This document shows positions 47,078-56,478 of a stretch of DNA of 64,000 bases, piece by piece. Positions within the stretch are counted from its first letter, which is position 1. Each line of letters begins with the position of its first letter. The DNA comes from Erwinia piriflorinigrans CFBP 5888 (GTDB lineage: Bacteria; Pseudomonadota; Gammaproteobacteria; Enterobacterales; Enterobacteriaceae). The notes beneath the pieces are model-generated. The model did no database searches. It saw only the letters and a list, made by a program, of their open reading frames with translations, and was not told the origin of the DNA. The DNA lies in assembly GCF_001050515.1 (NCBI RefSeq), contig NZ_CAHS01000017.1, forward strand, positions 62,001 through 126,000, read 5' to 3'. A program made the position numbers and the translations under genes.

Positions 47078-48676
47078 CTACATCACCAGACGGCGGATGT
47101 CGGCCAGGGTGTTATTAATGATGGTTATGAAGCGCGCACCATCCGCACCGTCGATCACCCGGTGGTCGAAGGAGAGTGAAATCGGCATCATCAGACGCGG
47201 CATAAACTCTTTACCATTCCACACCGGCTCCATCGCCGACTTGGATACGCCGAGGATAGCCACTTCCGGCGCGTTAACGATTGGCGCAAAGTGGGTGGTG
47301 CCCAGGCCGCCAATGCTGGAGATGGTGAAGCAACCGCCCTGCATTTCGCCGGCGGTCAGTTTGCCATCACGCGCTTTTTTGGAGATGGCGGTCAGTTCAC
47401 GCGACAGCTCAACAATCCCTTTTTTGTTGACGTCTTTGAATACCGGAACCACCAGGCCATTTGGCGTATCAACCGCCACGCCGATGTTGATGTATTTTTT
47501 CAGCGTCAGTTTCTGCGCATCTTCGGACAGCGAGCTGTTAAAGCGCGGCATCTGCTCAAGCGCAGCGGCAACGGCTTTCATGATGAACACCACCGGGGTG
47601 AACTTCACGTCCAGCTTACGCTTCTCTGCTTCGGCATTCTGCTGTTTGCGGAACGCTTCCAGATCGGTGATATCGGTTTTGTCGAAGTGGGTAACGTGCG
47701 GGATCATCACCCAGTTACGGCTCAGGTTAGCACCAGAGATTTTCTGAATGCGGCCCAGCTCCACTTCTTCAACTTCACCAAACTTGCTGTAGTCGATTTT
47801 CGGCCACGGCAGCATGCCCGGCATTCCGCCACCGGCAGGCGCCGGGGCTTCGGCGCGGTTCACCGCGTCTTTCACGTAGCTCTGCACGTCTTCTTTCAGA
47901 ATACGTGATTTACGTCCGGTGCCCTTGACCTTCGCCAGGTTAACGCCGAATTCACGCGCCAGACGGCGGATAACCGGGGTGGCGTGCACGTAGGCGTCGT
48001 TTTCAGCAAATTCAGACTTCGCTTCTGCTTTAGCAGGAGCCGCTGCCGGAGCGGCTTTTTCTTCCTGCTTAGCCGCAGCTGGCGCTGGCGCTTCACTCTT
48101 AGCCGCCGGAGCAGCGGCTGGAGCCGCGCCCTCGACGTCAAAGACCATCACCAGAGAACCGGTGCTGACTTTATCGCCTGCGCTGATTTTGATCTCTTTA
48201 ACCGTACCGGCGAAAGGTGCAGGTACTTCCATTGAGGCTTTGTCGCCTTCAACGGTGAGGATTGACTGCTCGGCTTCCACTTTGTCGCCGACTTTCACCA
48301 TGATCTCGGTGACTTCAACTTCATCGCCGCCGATATCCGGTACGTTCACTTCTTTTGCCGCGCTGGCAGCCGCCGGGGCCGCAGCAGGCGCGGCCGGAGC
48401 CGCTTCCTGCTTCTCTTGCGCGGCAGCCGGTGCTGGCGCATCGCCAGCCGCTTCGAAGATCATAACCAGTTTACCGGTTTCAACCCGGTCGCCGGTGGCG
48501 ATTTTGATCTCTTTCACCACGCCAGCCTGCGGCGAAGGCACTTCCATTGAAGCTTTGTCGCCTTCAACCACCAGTATTGACTGCTCAACTTCTACCGTGT
48601 CGCCAACCTTGACCAGGATCTCGGTGACTTCAACTTCGTCTGCCCCGATATCAGGAACATTAATTTCGATAGCCAT
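47078..48676 (-). CDS. aceF: Pyruvate dehydrogenase E2, dihydrolipoyl acetyltransferase AceF (two lipoyl domains)
   Basis: The 532-residue E2 core subunit has two lipoyl domains, each with GDKASME (lysine near 41 and 144), separated by Ala/Pro-rich linkers. An E3-binding domain ([20 protein letters not shown]) and the acetyltransferase domain ending in [15 protein letters not shown] follow. E. coli AceF has three lipoyl domains and about 630 residues, so this one is shorter by one repeat. It lies in the pdhR-aceE-aceF-lpdA set. Confidence 0.96.
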   Translation of the reverse strand: MAIEINVPDIGADEVEVTEILVKVGDTVEVEQSILVVEGDKASMEVPSPQAGVVKEIKIATGDRVETGKLVMIFEAAGDAPAPAAAQEKQEAAPAAPAAAPAAASAAKEVNVPDIGGDEVEVTEIMVKVGDKVEAEQSILTVEGDKASMEVPAPFAGTVKEIKISAGDKVSTGSLVMVFDVEGAAPAAAPAAKSEAPAPAAAKQEEKAAPAAAPAKAEAKSEFAENDAYVHATPVIRRLAREFGVNLAKVKGTGRKSRILKEDVQSYVKDAVNRAEAPAPAGGGMPGMLPWPKIDYSKFGEVEEVELGRIQKISGANLSRNWVMIPHVTHFDKTDITDLEAFRKQQNAEAEKRKLDVKFTPVVFIMKAVAAALEQMPRFNSSLSEDAQKLTLKKYINIGVAVDTPNGLVVPVFKDVNKKGIVELSRELTAISKKARDGKLTAGEMQGGCFTISSIGGLGTTHFAPIVNAPEVAILGVSKSAMEPVWNGKEFMPRLMMPISLSFDHRVIDGADGARFITIINNTLADIRRLVM

Positions 48677-48690
48677 TACTCTATTACCTC

Positions 48691-51354
48691 TTATGCCAGA
48701 CGCGGGTTAACTTTATCAGCATCGATGTCGAATCTGGCGATCGCTTCAGCAACGACTTTCTTATCGATTTCGCCACGTTTAGCCAGTTCACCCAGCGCTG
48801 CAACCACTACGTAAGACGCGTCCACTTCGAAGTGGTGACGCAGATTTTCACGACTGTCTGAACGACCGAAACCGTCAGTACCCAGTACGCGATAATCGCT
48901 GGCCGGAATAAAGCTGCGCACCTGCTCGGCAAACAGCTTCATGTAGTCGGTAGATGCCACGGCAGGCGCATCATTCATCACCTGAGCGATGTACGGTACG
49001 CGGGCTTCCTCGGTTGGGTGCAGCATATTCCAGCGCTCACAATCCTGACCGTCACGCGCCAGTTCGGTGAACGACGTCACGCTGTACACGTCAGAACCGA
49101 CGCCATAGTCTTTCGCCAGAATCTCTGCCGCTTCACGGACGTGACGCAGAATAGAGCCTGAACCCAGTAGCTGTACTTTGCCTTTGCTACCTTCAATCGT
49201 GTCCAGCTTGTAGATACCCTTACGGATACCCTCTTCTGCACCGGCCGGCATAGCAGGCATATGGTAGTTTTCGTTCAGCGTGGTGATGTAGTAGTAAACG
49301 TTTTCCTGCGCTTCACCGTACATACGCACCAGGCCATCGTGCATGATAACCGCCACTTCATAGGCGTAGGCCGGATCGTAGGAGATACAGTTCGGGATAG
49401 TCAGCGACTGAATGTGGCTGTGGCCATCTTCATGCTGCAAGCCTTCACCGTTCAGGGTGGTACGACCGGAGGTGCCGCCGACCAGGAAGCCGCGCGCCTG
49501 CTGGTCACCCGCTGCCCAGCACAGATCGCCGATACGCTGGAAGCCGAACATCGAGTAGTAGATATAGAATGGGATCATTGGCAGATTGTTGGTGCTGTAA
49601 GACGTTGCCGCCGCCAGCCAGGATGCGCCTGCCCCCAGTTCGTTGATCCCTTCCTGTAGGATCTGACCTTTCTCATCTTCTTTATAATAAGCAACCTGCT
49701 CACGGTCCTGCGGGGTGTACTGCTGGCCGTTCGGGCTGTAAATACCGATCTGACGGAACAGGCCTTCCATCCCGAAGGTACGCGCTTCGTCGGCAATGAT
49801 TGGCACCAGGCGATCTTTGATCGATGGGTTCTTCAGCATCACGTTCAGGGCGCGCACGAAGGCGATAGTGGTTGAGATCTCTTTGTTCTGCTCATCCAGC
49901 AGCTGGCGGAAATCCTCCAGCGCCGGCATTTCCAGCTTCTCGCTGAATTTCGCTTCGCGCGTTGGCAGGTAACCGCCCAGTTTTTCGCGCTGACCGTGCA
50001 GATAGTTATGCTCGTCTGACCCTTTTTCGAAGGTCACATACGGCAGTTTTTCGATGTTGGCATCGTCAACCGGCACGTTGAAACGATCGCGGATGTAGCG
50101 TACGCCATCCATGTTCATTTTCTTCACCTGGTGGGCAATGTTTTTGCCCTCGGCGGTTTCACCCATACCGTAACCTTTCACGGTATGCGCGAGGATCACC
50201 ACCGGCTTACCTTTGGTGTCCTGCGCTTTTTTCAGCGCGGCGTAGATTTTCTTCGGATCGTGACCGCCACGGTTCAGTGACCAGATCTCGTCGTCGGTCA
50301 TATCTTTCACCAGCTCGGCGGTTTCCGGATAGCGACCGAAGAAGTGCTCACGCACGTAGGCACCGCTTTTCGATTTGAAGGTCTGGTAGTCACCGTCAAC
50401 GGTTTCGTTCATCAGCTGGATCAGTTTGCCGCTGGTATCTTTGCGCAGCAGCTCGTCCCAACGACCGCCCCAGATCACTTTGATCACTTCCCAACCGGCG
50501 CCACCAAAGATGCCGTCCAGTTCGTTGATGATCTTGCCGTTACCGGTGACCGGACCGTCCAGGCGCTGTAGGTTACAGTTGATGATGAACACCAGGTTAT
50601 CCAGTTTTTCACGGGTGGCGATGGTGATCGCCCCTTTGGATTCCGGTTCATCCATCTCGCCGTCGCCGAGGAAGGCGTAAACGGTCTGCGCAGAAGTGTC
50701 TTTCAGGCCACGGTGTTCCAGATATTTCAGGAATTTAGCCTGATAGATAGCCCCCAGTGGGCCAAGGCCCATAGAAACGGTCGGGAACTGCCAGAAGTCA
50801 GGCATCAGTTTAGGATGCGGGTAAGAGGAGAGGCCTTTACCGTGCACTTCCTGACGGAAGTTGTTCAGCTGGTCTTCGGTCAGACGGCCTTCAAGGAAGG
50901 CACGAGCGTATACGCCCGGAGAGATATGGCCCTGGAAGTACACCAGATCGCCGCCGTCTTTTTCGGTGCGCGCACGGAAGAAGTGGTTAAAGCACACTTC
51001 ATACACGGTGGCAGAAGACTGGAAGGAGGACATATGACCACCCAGTTCCAGATCTTTTTTCGACGCACGCAGAACGGTCATGATCGCATTCCAGCGGATA
51101 GCGGAACGGATACGGCGCTCTAAAGAAGCGTTGCCAGGATACTCCGGCTCATCTTCAACGGCAATAGAGTTGATGTAGTTACTGGCGGACGTACCGGCAG
51201 CCACATTAACGCCACCTTTACGTGCTCCGCTCAATACCTGGTCGATCAGATACTGCGCACGCTCAACACCTTCTTCACGGATGACCGACTCGATCGCTTC
51301 TAACCAGTCGCGAGTTTCAATCGGATCCACGTCATTGTTTAAACGTTCTGACAT
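48691..51354 (-). CDS. aceE: Pyruvate dehydrogenase E1 component AceE
   Basis: The 887-residue ThDP enzyme decarboxylates pyruvate and acetylates the lipoyl groups of AceF. The ThDP-binding motif [10 protein letters not shown] with downstream [14 protein letters not shown] is intact, and its length equals that of E. coli. It is preceded by a long perfect hairpin in the pdhR-aceE gap and followed by aceF after 14 nt. Confidence 0.97.
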   Translation of the reverse strand: MSERLNNDVDPIETRDWLEAIESVIREEGVERAQYLIDQVLSGARKGGVNVAAGTSASNYINSIAVEDEPEYPGNASLERRIRSAIRWNAIMTVLRASKKDLELGGHMSSFQSSATVYEVCFNHFFRARTEKDGGDLVYFQGHISPGVYARAFLEGRLTEDQLNNFRQEVHGKGLSSYPHPKLMPDFWQFPTVSMGLGPLGAIYQAKFLKYLEHRGLKDTSAQTVYAFLGDGEMDEPESKGAITIATREKLDNLVFIINCNLQRLDGPVTGNGKIINELDGIFGGAGWEVIKVIWGGRWDELLRKDTSGKLIQLMNETVDGDYQTFKSKSGAYVREHFFGRYPETAELVKDMTDDEIWSLNRGGHDPKKIYAALKKAQDTKGKPVVILAHTVKGYGMGETAEGKNIAHQVKKMNMDGVRYIRDRFNVPVDDANIEKLPYVTFEKGSDEHNYLHGQREKLGGYLPTREAKFSEKLEMPALEDFRQLLDEQNKEISTTIAFVRALNVMLKNPSIKDRLVPIIADEARTFGMEGLFRQIGIYSPNGQQYTPQDREQVAYYKEDEKGQILQEGINELGAGASWLAAATSYSTNNLPMIPFYIYYSMFGFQRIGDLCWAAGDQQARGFLVGGTSGRTTLNGEGLQHEDGHSHIQSLTIPNCISYDPAYAYEVAVIMHDGLVRMYGEAQENVYYYITTLNENYHMPAMPAGAEEGIRKGIYKLDTIEGSKGKVQLLGSGSILRHVREAAEILAKDYGVGSDVYSVTSFTELARDGQDCERWNMLHPTEEARVPYIAQVMNDAPAVASTDYMKLFAEQVRSFIPASDYRVLGTDGFGRSDSRENLRHHFEVDASYVVVAALGELAKRGEIDKKVVAEAIARFDIDADKVNPRLA

Positions 51355-51396
51355 GGGGGTATTCCTTATCTGTGTCTAATTTCGTTAAATTGTCTG

Positions 51397-51448
51397 GAAC
51401 CTGTCTCTCTGTGCTCTTGTTTGCGATAAAGCACAGAGAGACAGGTTC
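51397..51448 (-). repeat. Perfect 19-bp inverted repeat in the pdhR-aceE gap
   Basis: GAACCTGTCTCTCTGTGCT (51397-51415) is exactly mirrored at 51430-51448 around a 14-nt loop. No U-run follows on the minus strand, so it is not a standard terminator. It lies inside the pdh operon, 42 nt before aceE. Confidence 0.85.
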
Positions 51449-51498
51449 TTGGTGAGTCACATACCGTTTTCGGGTACGCGCCGCGTTATATCTACGCG

Positions 51499-52263
51499 TT
51501 AGTCCTTACGTTGCTGCAAACGGCGCAAGGAGCGTTCTCTACGACTTTGCTCCCGACTTCTGTCCAGCAATACTTCCTCGATAAACGCCAGATGGCGGTG
51601 TGAAGCTTCACGCGCCTTTTCCGGCTCGCGTGCCACAATCGCCGTGAAAATACTGGCGCGATGTTCGCTAACCCGCGCCAGGGTTTCACGGCGCGCGTAG
51701 AGCATTTCAAAGTTCTGCCTGACGTTCAGTTCCAGCATCGGTCCCATGCTACGCAATAAATGCAGCAGCACGACATTATGTGCCGCTTCTGTGACAGCAA
51801 TCTGATACTGCATCACGGCATCCGCTTCCGCATCCAGATCGCCATTTTGCTGGGCGGTTTGAATCTGAAAATGACAGTCGCGAATACGTGCCAGATCTTC
51901 ATCAGTGCCGCGCAGCGCGGCGTAATAGGCAGCAATGCCTTCCAACGCGTGACGCGTTTCTAACAGGTCAAACTGGGATTCAGAATGGCTGGCCAGTAAT
52001 TCAGCCAGCGGGTCACTAAGACTTTTCCACAGACTCTTCTGCACGAAAGTGCCACCGCCCTGACGGCGTAATAGTAGCCCCTTCGCTTCCAGACGCTGAA
52101 TAGCTTCACGCAGTGATGGACGGGAGACGTCAAACTGCAATGCCAGCTCACGCTCGGGCAGCAGCTTTTCTCCGGGACGCAGCGTCCCTTCCATAATCAG
52201 GGACTCAAGCTGTTGCTCAATAGCATCAGAGAGCTTTGGTTGGCGGATCTTGCTGTAGGCCAT
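51499..52263 (-). CDS. pdhR: Pyruvate dehydrogenase repressor PdhR
   Basis: The 254-residue GntR/FadR-type repressor has a winged helix ([20 protein letters not shown]) and an all-helical pyruvate-sensing domain. It begins [13 protein letters not shown] as in E. coli, so the second ATG is used. Pyruvate releases it from DNA. An operator palindrome lies 32 nt upstream, which indicates autoregulation of pdhR-aceEF-lpdA. Confidence 0.97.
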   Translation of the reverse strand: MAYSKIRQPKLSDAIEQQLESLIMEGTLRPGEKLLPERELALQFDVSRPSLREAIQRLEAKGLLLRRQGGGTFVQKSLWKSLSDPLAELLASHSESQFDLLETRHALEGIAAYYAALRGTDEDLARIRDCHFQIQTAQQNGDLDAEADAVMQYQIAVTEAAHNVVLLHLLRSMGPMLELNVRQNFEMLYARRETLARVSEHRASIFTAIVAREPEKAREASHRHLAFIEEVLLDRSREQSRRERSLRRLQQRKD

Positions 52264-52294
52264 CATCCCTTCTCTATACGATTAGCCGAAGTAA

Positions 52295-52309
52295 ATTGGT
52301 CATACCAAT
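52295..52309 (-). promoter_or_regulatory. PdhR operator
   Basis: ATTGGTCATACCAAT is a perfect palindrome around three bases and fits the known PdhR box (ATTGGT-N3-ACCAAT). It is placed just upstream of pdhR. Confidence 0.9.
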
Positions 52310-52819
52310 TTCAAAAAGGTGCCAGTAAACTAACAAAGTATTCACCTGATGTCCATATGGTAACCCGTGGAAACCAGACCTTGCTCTCATACCCTGGCGG
52401 CGCTCAGGCATCCTGTTACCGTTATCTCAAGTGGATAAAAAGCCGTGATCTAAAGTTGTTACATAAGATCGTTTTTTTGAATCGAGGCAGCGAGTTAGTG
52501 CAAAAATCGCGGTGCGTCATAAGAGAATATTATTCGTCATTCTGGTGGATTTGTGACAAAAGAAGGAGGTCGTGTTATCTGATACACACGCTGTTTTTTT
52601 ACGCAACCTTACTCATATAATGCGAAACCGGGTGCATTAGCCGGCCCTTACCACTATTCTCTGCGCTGGGATAGCTTCTGACCGATATTTTGCTTATCAG
52701 AGACGTAAAGATTTCGATACATTGCAACATCAGGATGAAAAGCACAGCTAATAACTCTGCGGCTTTAGCATGGCAGAGATTGAAAGCCTGACACAGGCAC
52801 TAATAAGAAAGAGGTTTCT
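52310..52819. other. pdhR-aroP divergent intergenic region
   Basis: About 510 bp with promoters for both genes. Apart from the PdhR box, a TyrR-like sequence CGTAAA-N6-GATACA at 52704-52721 could control aroP, as TyrR does in E. coli; the match is weak. No gene is seen. Confidence 0.4.
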
Positions 52820-54175
52820 ATGGAACAACAGCAGGCCGACACGCTGAAGCGCGGCTTAAAAAATCGCCATATCCAGCTGATTGCGTTGGGGGGAGCCGTC
52901 GGAACAGGACTCTTTCTCGGTAGCGCCTCGGTCATCCAATCCGCAGGCCCCGGCGTCATACTTGGCTATGCCCTCGCTGGATTTATTGCCTTCCTGATTA
53001 TGCGCCAGCTGGGCGAAATGGTGGTGGAAGAGCCGGTCGCCGGTAGCTTTAGCCACTTCGCCTACAAGTACTGGGGTAACTTTGCCGGTTTCGCCTCTGG
53101 CTGGAACTACTGGGTGCTGTATGTGCTGGTGGCGATGGCTGAACTGACCGCCGTAGGTAAATATATTCAATTCTGGTACCCGGAAATCCCCACCTGGATG
53201 TCTGCTGCCGCCTTCTTCGTGCTGATCAACGCCATCAACCTGACTAACGTGAAGGTTTTTGGCGAGATGGAGTTCTGGTTCGCCATTATTAAAGTGGTGG
53301 CGGTGGTCGCCATGATCCTGTTCGGCTGCTGGCTGCTGTTTAGCGGTCACGGTGGGCCACAGGCTACCGTGCGTAACCTGTGGCAACACGGCGGCTTCCT
53401 GCCTCATGGATTTACCGGGTTGGTGATGATGATGGCGATCATTATGTTCTCATTCGGCGGCCTGGAGCTGGTCGGAATTACCGCAGCCGAAGCGGATAAC
53501 CCGGAAACCAGCATCCCCAAAGCCACTAATCAAGTGATTTACCGCATCCTGATTTTCTATGTTGGCTCGCTGACCGTGCTGCTTTCACTGATGCCGTGGA
53601 CGCGGGTCACCGCCGATACCAGCCCGTTCGTGCTGATCTTCCACGAACTGGGTGATGCGCTGGTAGCTAACGCCCTGAACGTGGTGATCCTCACCGCCGC
53701 GCTGTCGGTGTATAACAGCTGCGTTTACTGTAACAGCCGCATGCTGTTTGGCCTCGCGCAGCAGGGCAACGCCCCCAAAGCCCTGCTGAAAGTCGACCGT
53801 CGCGGCGTCCCGGTGGTATCCATTTTCTTCTCTGCCGTTGCTACCGCCTTCTGCGTGCTGCTCAACTACCTGATGCCGGGCGAGGCCTTTGGTCTACTGA
53901 TGGCGCTGGTGGTATCAGCTCTGGTCATCAACTGGGCCATGATCAGCCTGGCACATATGAAATTTCGCCGTAAGAAAGACCACCAGGGGATAAATACCCG
54001 CTTCCCGGCGCTGTTCTATCCGTTAGGTAACTGGCTCTGCCTGCTGTTTATGGCGGCGATTCTGGTGCTGATGGCCATCACGCCGGGTATGGCTATCTCC
54101 GTCTGGCTGATCCCAGTATGGGTGCTGATCCTTGCGGTAGGTTACTGGGTTAAAACCCGCACCCAGCGCGCTTAA
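52820..54175 (+). CDS. aroP: Aromatic amino acid permease AroP
   Basis: The 451-residue APC-family transporter has 12 predicted membrane helices. Family features are HIQLIALGGAVGTGLFLGSA at the first helix and SYNSCVYCNSRML-like VYNSCVYCNSRMLFGLA. It imports Phe, Tyr and Trp with protons. AAGAAAGAGG precedes the ATG. It is divergent from pdhR, as in E. coli. Confidence 0.95.
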   Translation: MEQQQADTLKRGLKNRHIQLIALGGAVGTGLFLGSASVIQSAGPGVILGYALAGFIAFLIMRQLGEMVVEEPVAGSFSHFAYKYWGNFAGFASGWNYWVLYVLVAMAELTAVGKYIQFWYPEIPTWMSAAAFFVLINAINLTNVKVFGEMEFWFAIIKVVAVVAMILFGCWLLFSGHGGPQATVRNLWQHGGFLPHGFTGLVMMMAIIMFSFGGLELVGITAAEADNPETSIPKATNQVIYRILIFYVGSLTVLLSLMPWTRVTADTSPFVLIFHELGDALVANALNVVILTAALSVYNSCVYCNSRMLFGLAQQGNAPKALLKVDRRGVPVVSIFFSAVATAFCVLLNYLMPGEAFGLLMALVVSALVINWAMISLAHMKFRRKKDHQGINTRFPALFYPLGNWLCLLFMAAILVLMAITPGMAISVWLIPVWVLILAVGYWVKTRTQRA

Positions 54176-54193
54176 TCATCACGCCCGCTTCTG

Positions 54194-54218
54194 ATCCGGC
54201 CAGCCCCGCTGGCCGGAT
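54194..54218 (+). terminator. aroP terminator
   Basis: ATCCGGCCAGC/GCTGGCCGGAT stem of 11 bp with a short loop and TTCCTAAT after it. Confidence 0.75.
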
Positions 54219-54951
54219 TCCTAATCGATGCCAGATTGAAGGCTTTAAATGCATTAAATTAAGAATCTCTGAAGCGGATTGTGGTGGTCGCGTAAGCCTT
54301 TAATTTTTTTATTCTTCGCTTTAACGGTGATATTTTCCATATTCATCTTACAGAGACAAATAAGAAAAAACCGCATAAAATAACAATATAACTTACGGAA
54401 AATAACGGTACTCACTTAACAGATTTATTTCTATAAACATGCGGCCATCTATTGATAGATTGTTGTTAATCACTTACCTCTTGTCTGCATAATCGTCTGC
54501 ATAATCACACGTCATGCCATATCCCAAAACTTACCTTATAAATACTCATTGCTGAATATTTTTTGTGATGCATATCTATATTTATAAAAAAAAACCGCTA
54601 AAGAATGAACTAATCCGCTATTCTCTGCTTATTAAAACATCAATAAATTATCACTCCTCCTTTAAACTTAAAGGACCATCATGGCTGGCTCTGTTGTCTT
54701 GCCTGCAAGTATTGCTGTATATCGGTTTGATGTCCGATGCAGCAGAATGCGGCGTTAAGTAACCTGTTTAAATTGAAATTCAGGTTCTGTCGCTCGCGTG
54801 TTATATCCCGATACGTCGGTATATCAGTGACGAAAGGATAATTCCTACTGTTCTTTATCTTTTCATTCCTGGCCACGACGGTTCAGATATCAACGCAGCT
54901 CAGATCCCGATTGATAAGTAAGTAATTGCTACTGGGTGATGAGGATAAATG
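54219..54951. other. AT-rich region upstream of the omptin gene
   Basis: About 730 bp without a supported gene. It contains an interrupted palindrome AACCTG...CAGGTT (54761-54786) and a TGTTTA hexamer inside it. This could be half of a PhoP box, of interest because several omptins are PhoP-controlled. The second half-site is not convincing. Confidence 0.4.
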
Positions 54952-55893
54952 ATGATGCGATTAAAAATAAGGGCGATAGTGCTTTTCGCACCGATGGCTT
55001 TCACCGCAGTGGCAAATGCGGAAAACGCCTTTTTTACCCCTGAGAAAGTCAGTGTGGATATGGGATTAGGGAGCCTGAGCGGCGAGAGCAAAATGCACGT
55101 TTACGATCCACAAATTGGTGGACAAAAGATCTATCAGGCCAACTGGAAATACAACAATGCGGCCATTCTAAAAGGTTCACTTGACTGGGATCTTATGCCG
55201 TGGGTATCCGTTGGCGCTGCGGGCTGGACGACTATCGCCAGCCGTGGTGGTAATAGGCATAGTAGCCTTCAGGAAGATGCCAGAGTGGGGCAGTTGGCCA
55301 CTGAATATGATAATCCGACCCCCTTAAACTACGCCAACCAGTTCGATCTTAATATTAAAGGATGGCTGCTAAACGAACCTGATTACCGCCTGGGCGTTAT
55401 GGCTGGTTATCAGGAGAGCCGCTACAGCTTTACATCGTTTGGTAACTTTACTGGCTATATTGATCAAGATACAGGCCTCCCGGTTTACAACCCCGTGCAC
55501 GACGTCGCTTTAAATGGCTATAAGCAGCGGTCTAAAATACCTTACGTTGGCCTGACAGGGAGCTATCGCTACCAACGTTTCGAGTTCGGCGCCACCTTCA
55601 AGTATAGTGGCTGGGTACAATCTAATGACCGCGAAGAAAGTTACTTTCAGGAACATACAAGCACAGGTAAGGTTAATAGTCAGAAATACTACTCTCTGGC
55701 GGCAAACGCCGGTTACTACGTAACCCCCAACGCGATGCTTTACCTGGAAGGAATCTGGAACCGCACAACCAACAAAATTGGAAACAGAATCACCGATAAT
55801 CGTCCCGAAGGCACTACAGTTGTAGATGATTTCAGCAGAGGCATTGAGAACTCTAGTTTTATGACCTCGATCGGCCTGAAATACACTTTCTGA
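54952..55893 (+). CDS. Omptin-family outer-membrane protein with substituted catalytic residues
   Basis: The 313-residue protein has a signal peptide (ends VANA) and follows OmpT/Pla closely: LDWDLMPWVSVGAAGWTTIA, NYANQFDLNIKGWLLNEPDY, RLGVMAGYQESRYSFT, GLTGSYRYQRFE, FKYSGWV and a terminal GLKYTF. Omptins use two dyads, Asp83/Asp85 and Asp210/His212 (OmpT numbering). Here the first region reads GGNRHSSLQEDA instead of GGNMVDQDWMD, and the DEH of the second reads EES. The barrel is probably intact but proteolysis is doubtful. GAGG lies 7 nt before the chosen ATG, the second of three. Confidence 0.85.
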   Translation: MMRLKIRAIVLFAPMAFTAVANAENAFFTPEKVSVDMGLGSLSGESKMHVYDPQIGGQKIYQANWKYNNAAILKGSLDWDLMPWVSVGAAGWTTIASRGGNRHSSLQEDARVGQLATEYDNPTPLNYANQFDLNIKGWLLNEPDYRLGVMAGYQESRYSFTSFGNFTGYIDQDTGLPVYNPVHDVALNGYKQRSKIPYVGLTGSYRYQRFEFGATFKYSGWVQSNDREESYFQEHTSTGKVNSQKYYSLAANAGYYVTPNAMLYLEGIWNRTTNKIGNRITDNRPEGTTVVDDFSRGIENSSFMTSIGLKYTF

Positions 55894-56478
55894 TACTATT
55901 CAGCCGGACTGCCGGTCCGGCTTCTCTGATGTCATTGCACAGTTCGCTACCTACCACCAGCCGGTTTCTGTTTAATAATGAGTCATGCCAGCTTAAAATC
56001 CCGCACCCGATATTTCGCAATAATATAGGCAAGCGCTGGAATGTAATTATTTACGCCCACTCAACCAAGCCCGCATAATATTCAATTTATAGTTATTTTA
56101 TGGCCCGGCATCACTTAAGAAACGTCGTTATTAGAAATCTACCATCAAGGGATTTAAAATTTAAATAAACCCACAAGAAATGATGAAAATAAGATTGTTT
56201 TTTATAAAAAATATCGCTAGCCATTCCTTTTCAGTTATGTATTAACCCCTAATCTAAAACACTGGCATCACGTTATTCACCGCCAAGCCATCGAATCTTA
56301 AAATCCATTTCAATCACTCTTGCGAATGAAAATAAAATTAGGTCAACCATTATGTAAAAAGACTTAAAACAAATAACGGCATCCACTAACCACCCACAGA
56401 GCGGGCATATTTTCAAACTATTTTTAGTAAAAAAGATAACATATCAAATACATCCCCCCACTAATTAATGGAAAAAAT
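55894..56478. other. AT-rich gap between omptin gene and the zincin gene
   Basis: A 7-bp stem AGCCGGA/TCCGGCT (55902-55922) may end the omptin transcript. The remaining 550 bp are AT-rich with no gene. I looked for a HrpL-type promoter (GGAACC...CCACNNA): CCACCCA occurs near 56390 but without the upstream half. Confidence 0.45.

Noticed and set aside
51397-51448. Similarity of CTGTCTCT to transposon mosaic ends
   Set aside because: Only eight bases agree, the palindrome is complete in itself and no transposase or target duplication is seen.
52704-52721. TyrR box for aroP
   Set aside because: CGTAAA-N6-GATACA has correct spacing but three mismatches; kept only as a remark in the intergenic entry.
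54565-54762. 65-codon ORF upstream of the omptin gene
   Set aside because: AT-rich stretch without ribosome-binding site or recognisable protein features.
56380-56478. Possible HrpL (type III secretion) promoter before the zincin gene
   Set aside because: CCACCCA is present but no GGAACC stands 15-16 nt upstream.
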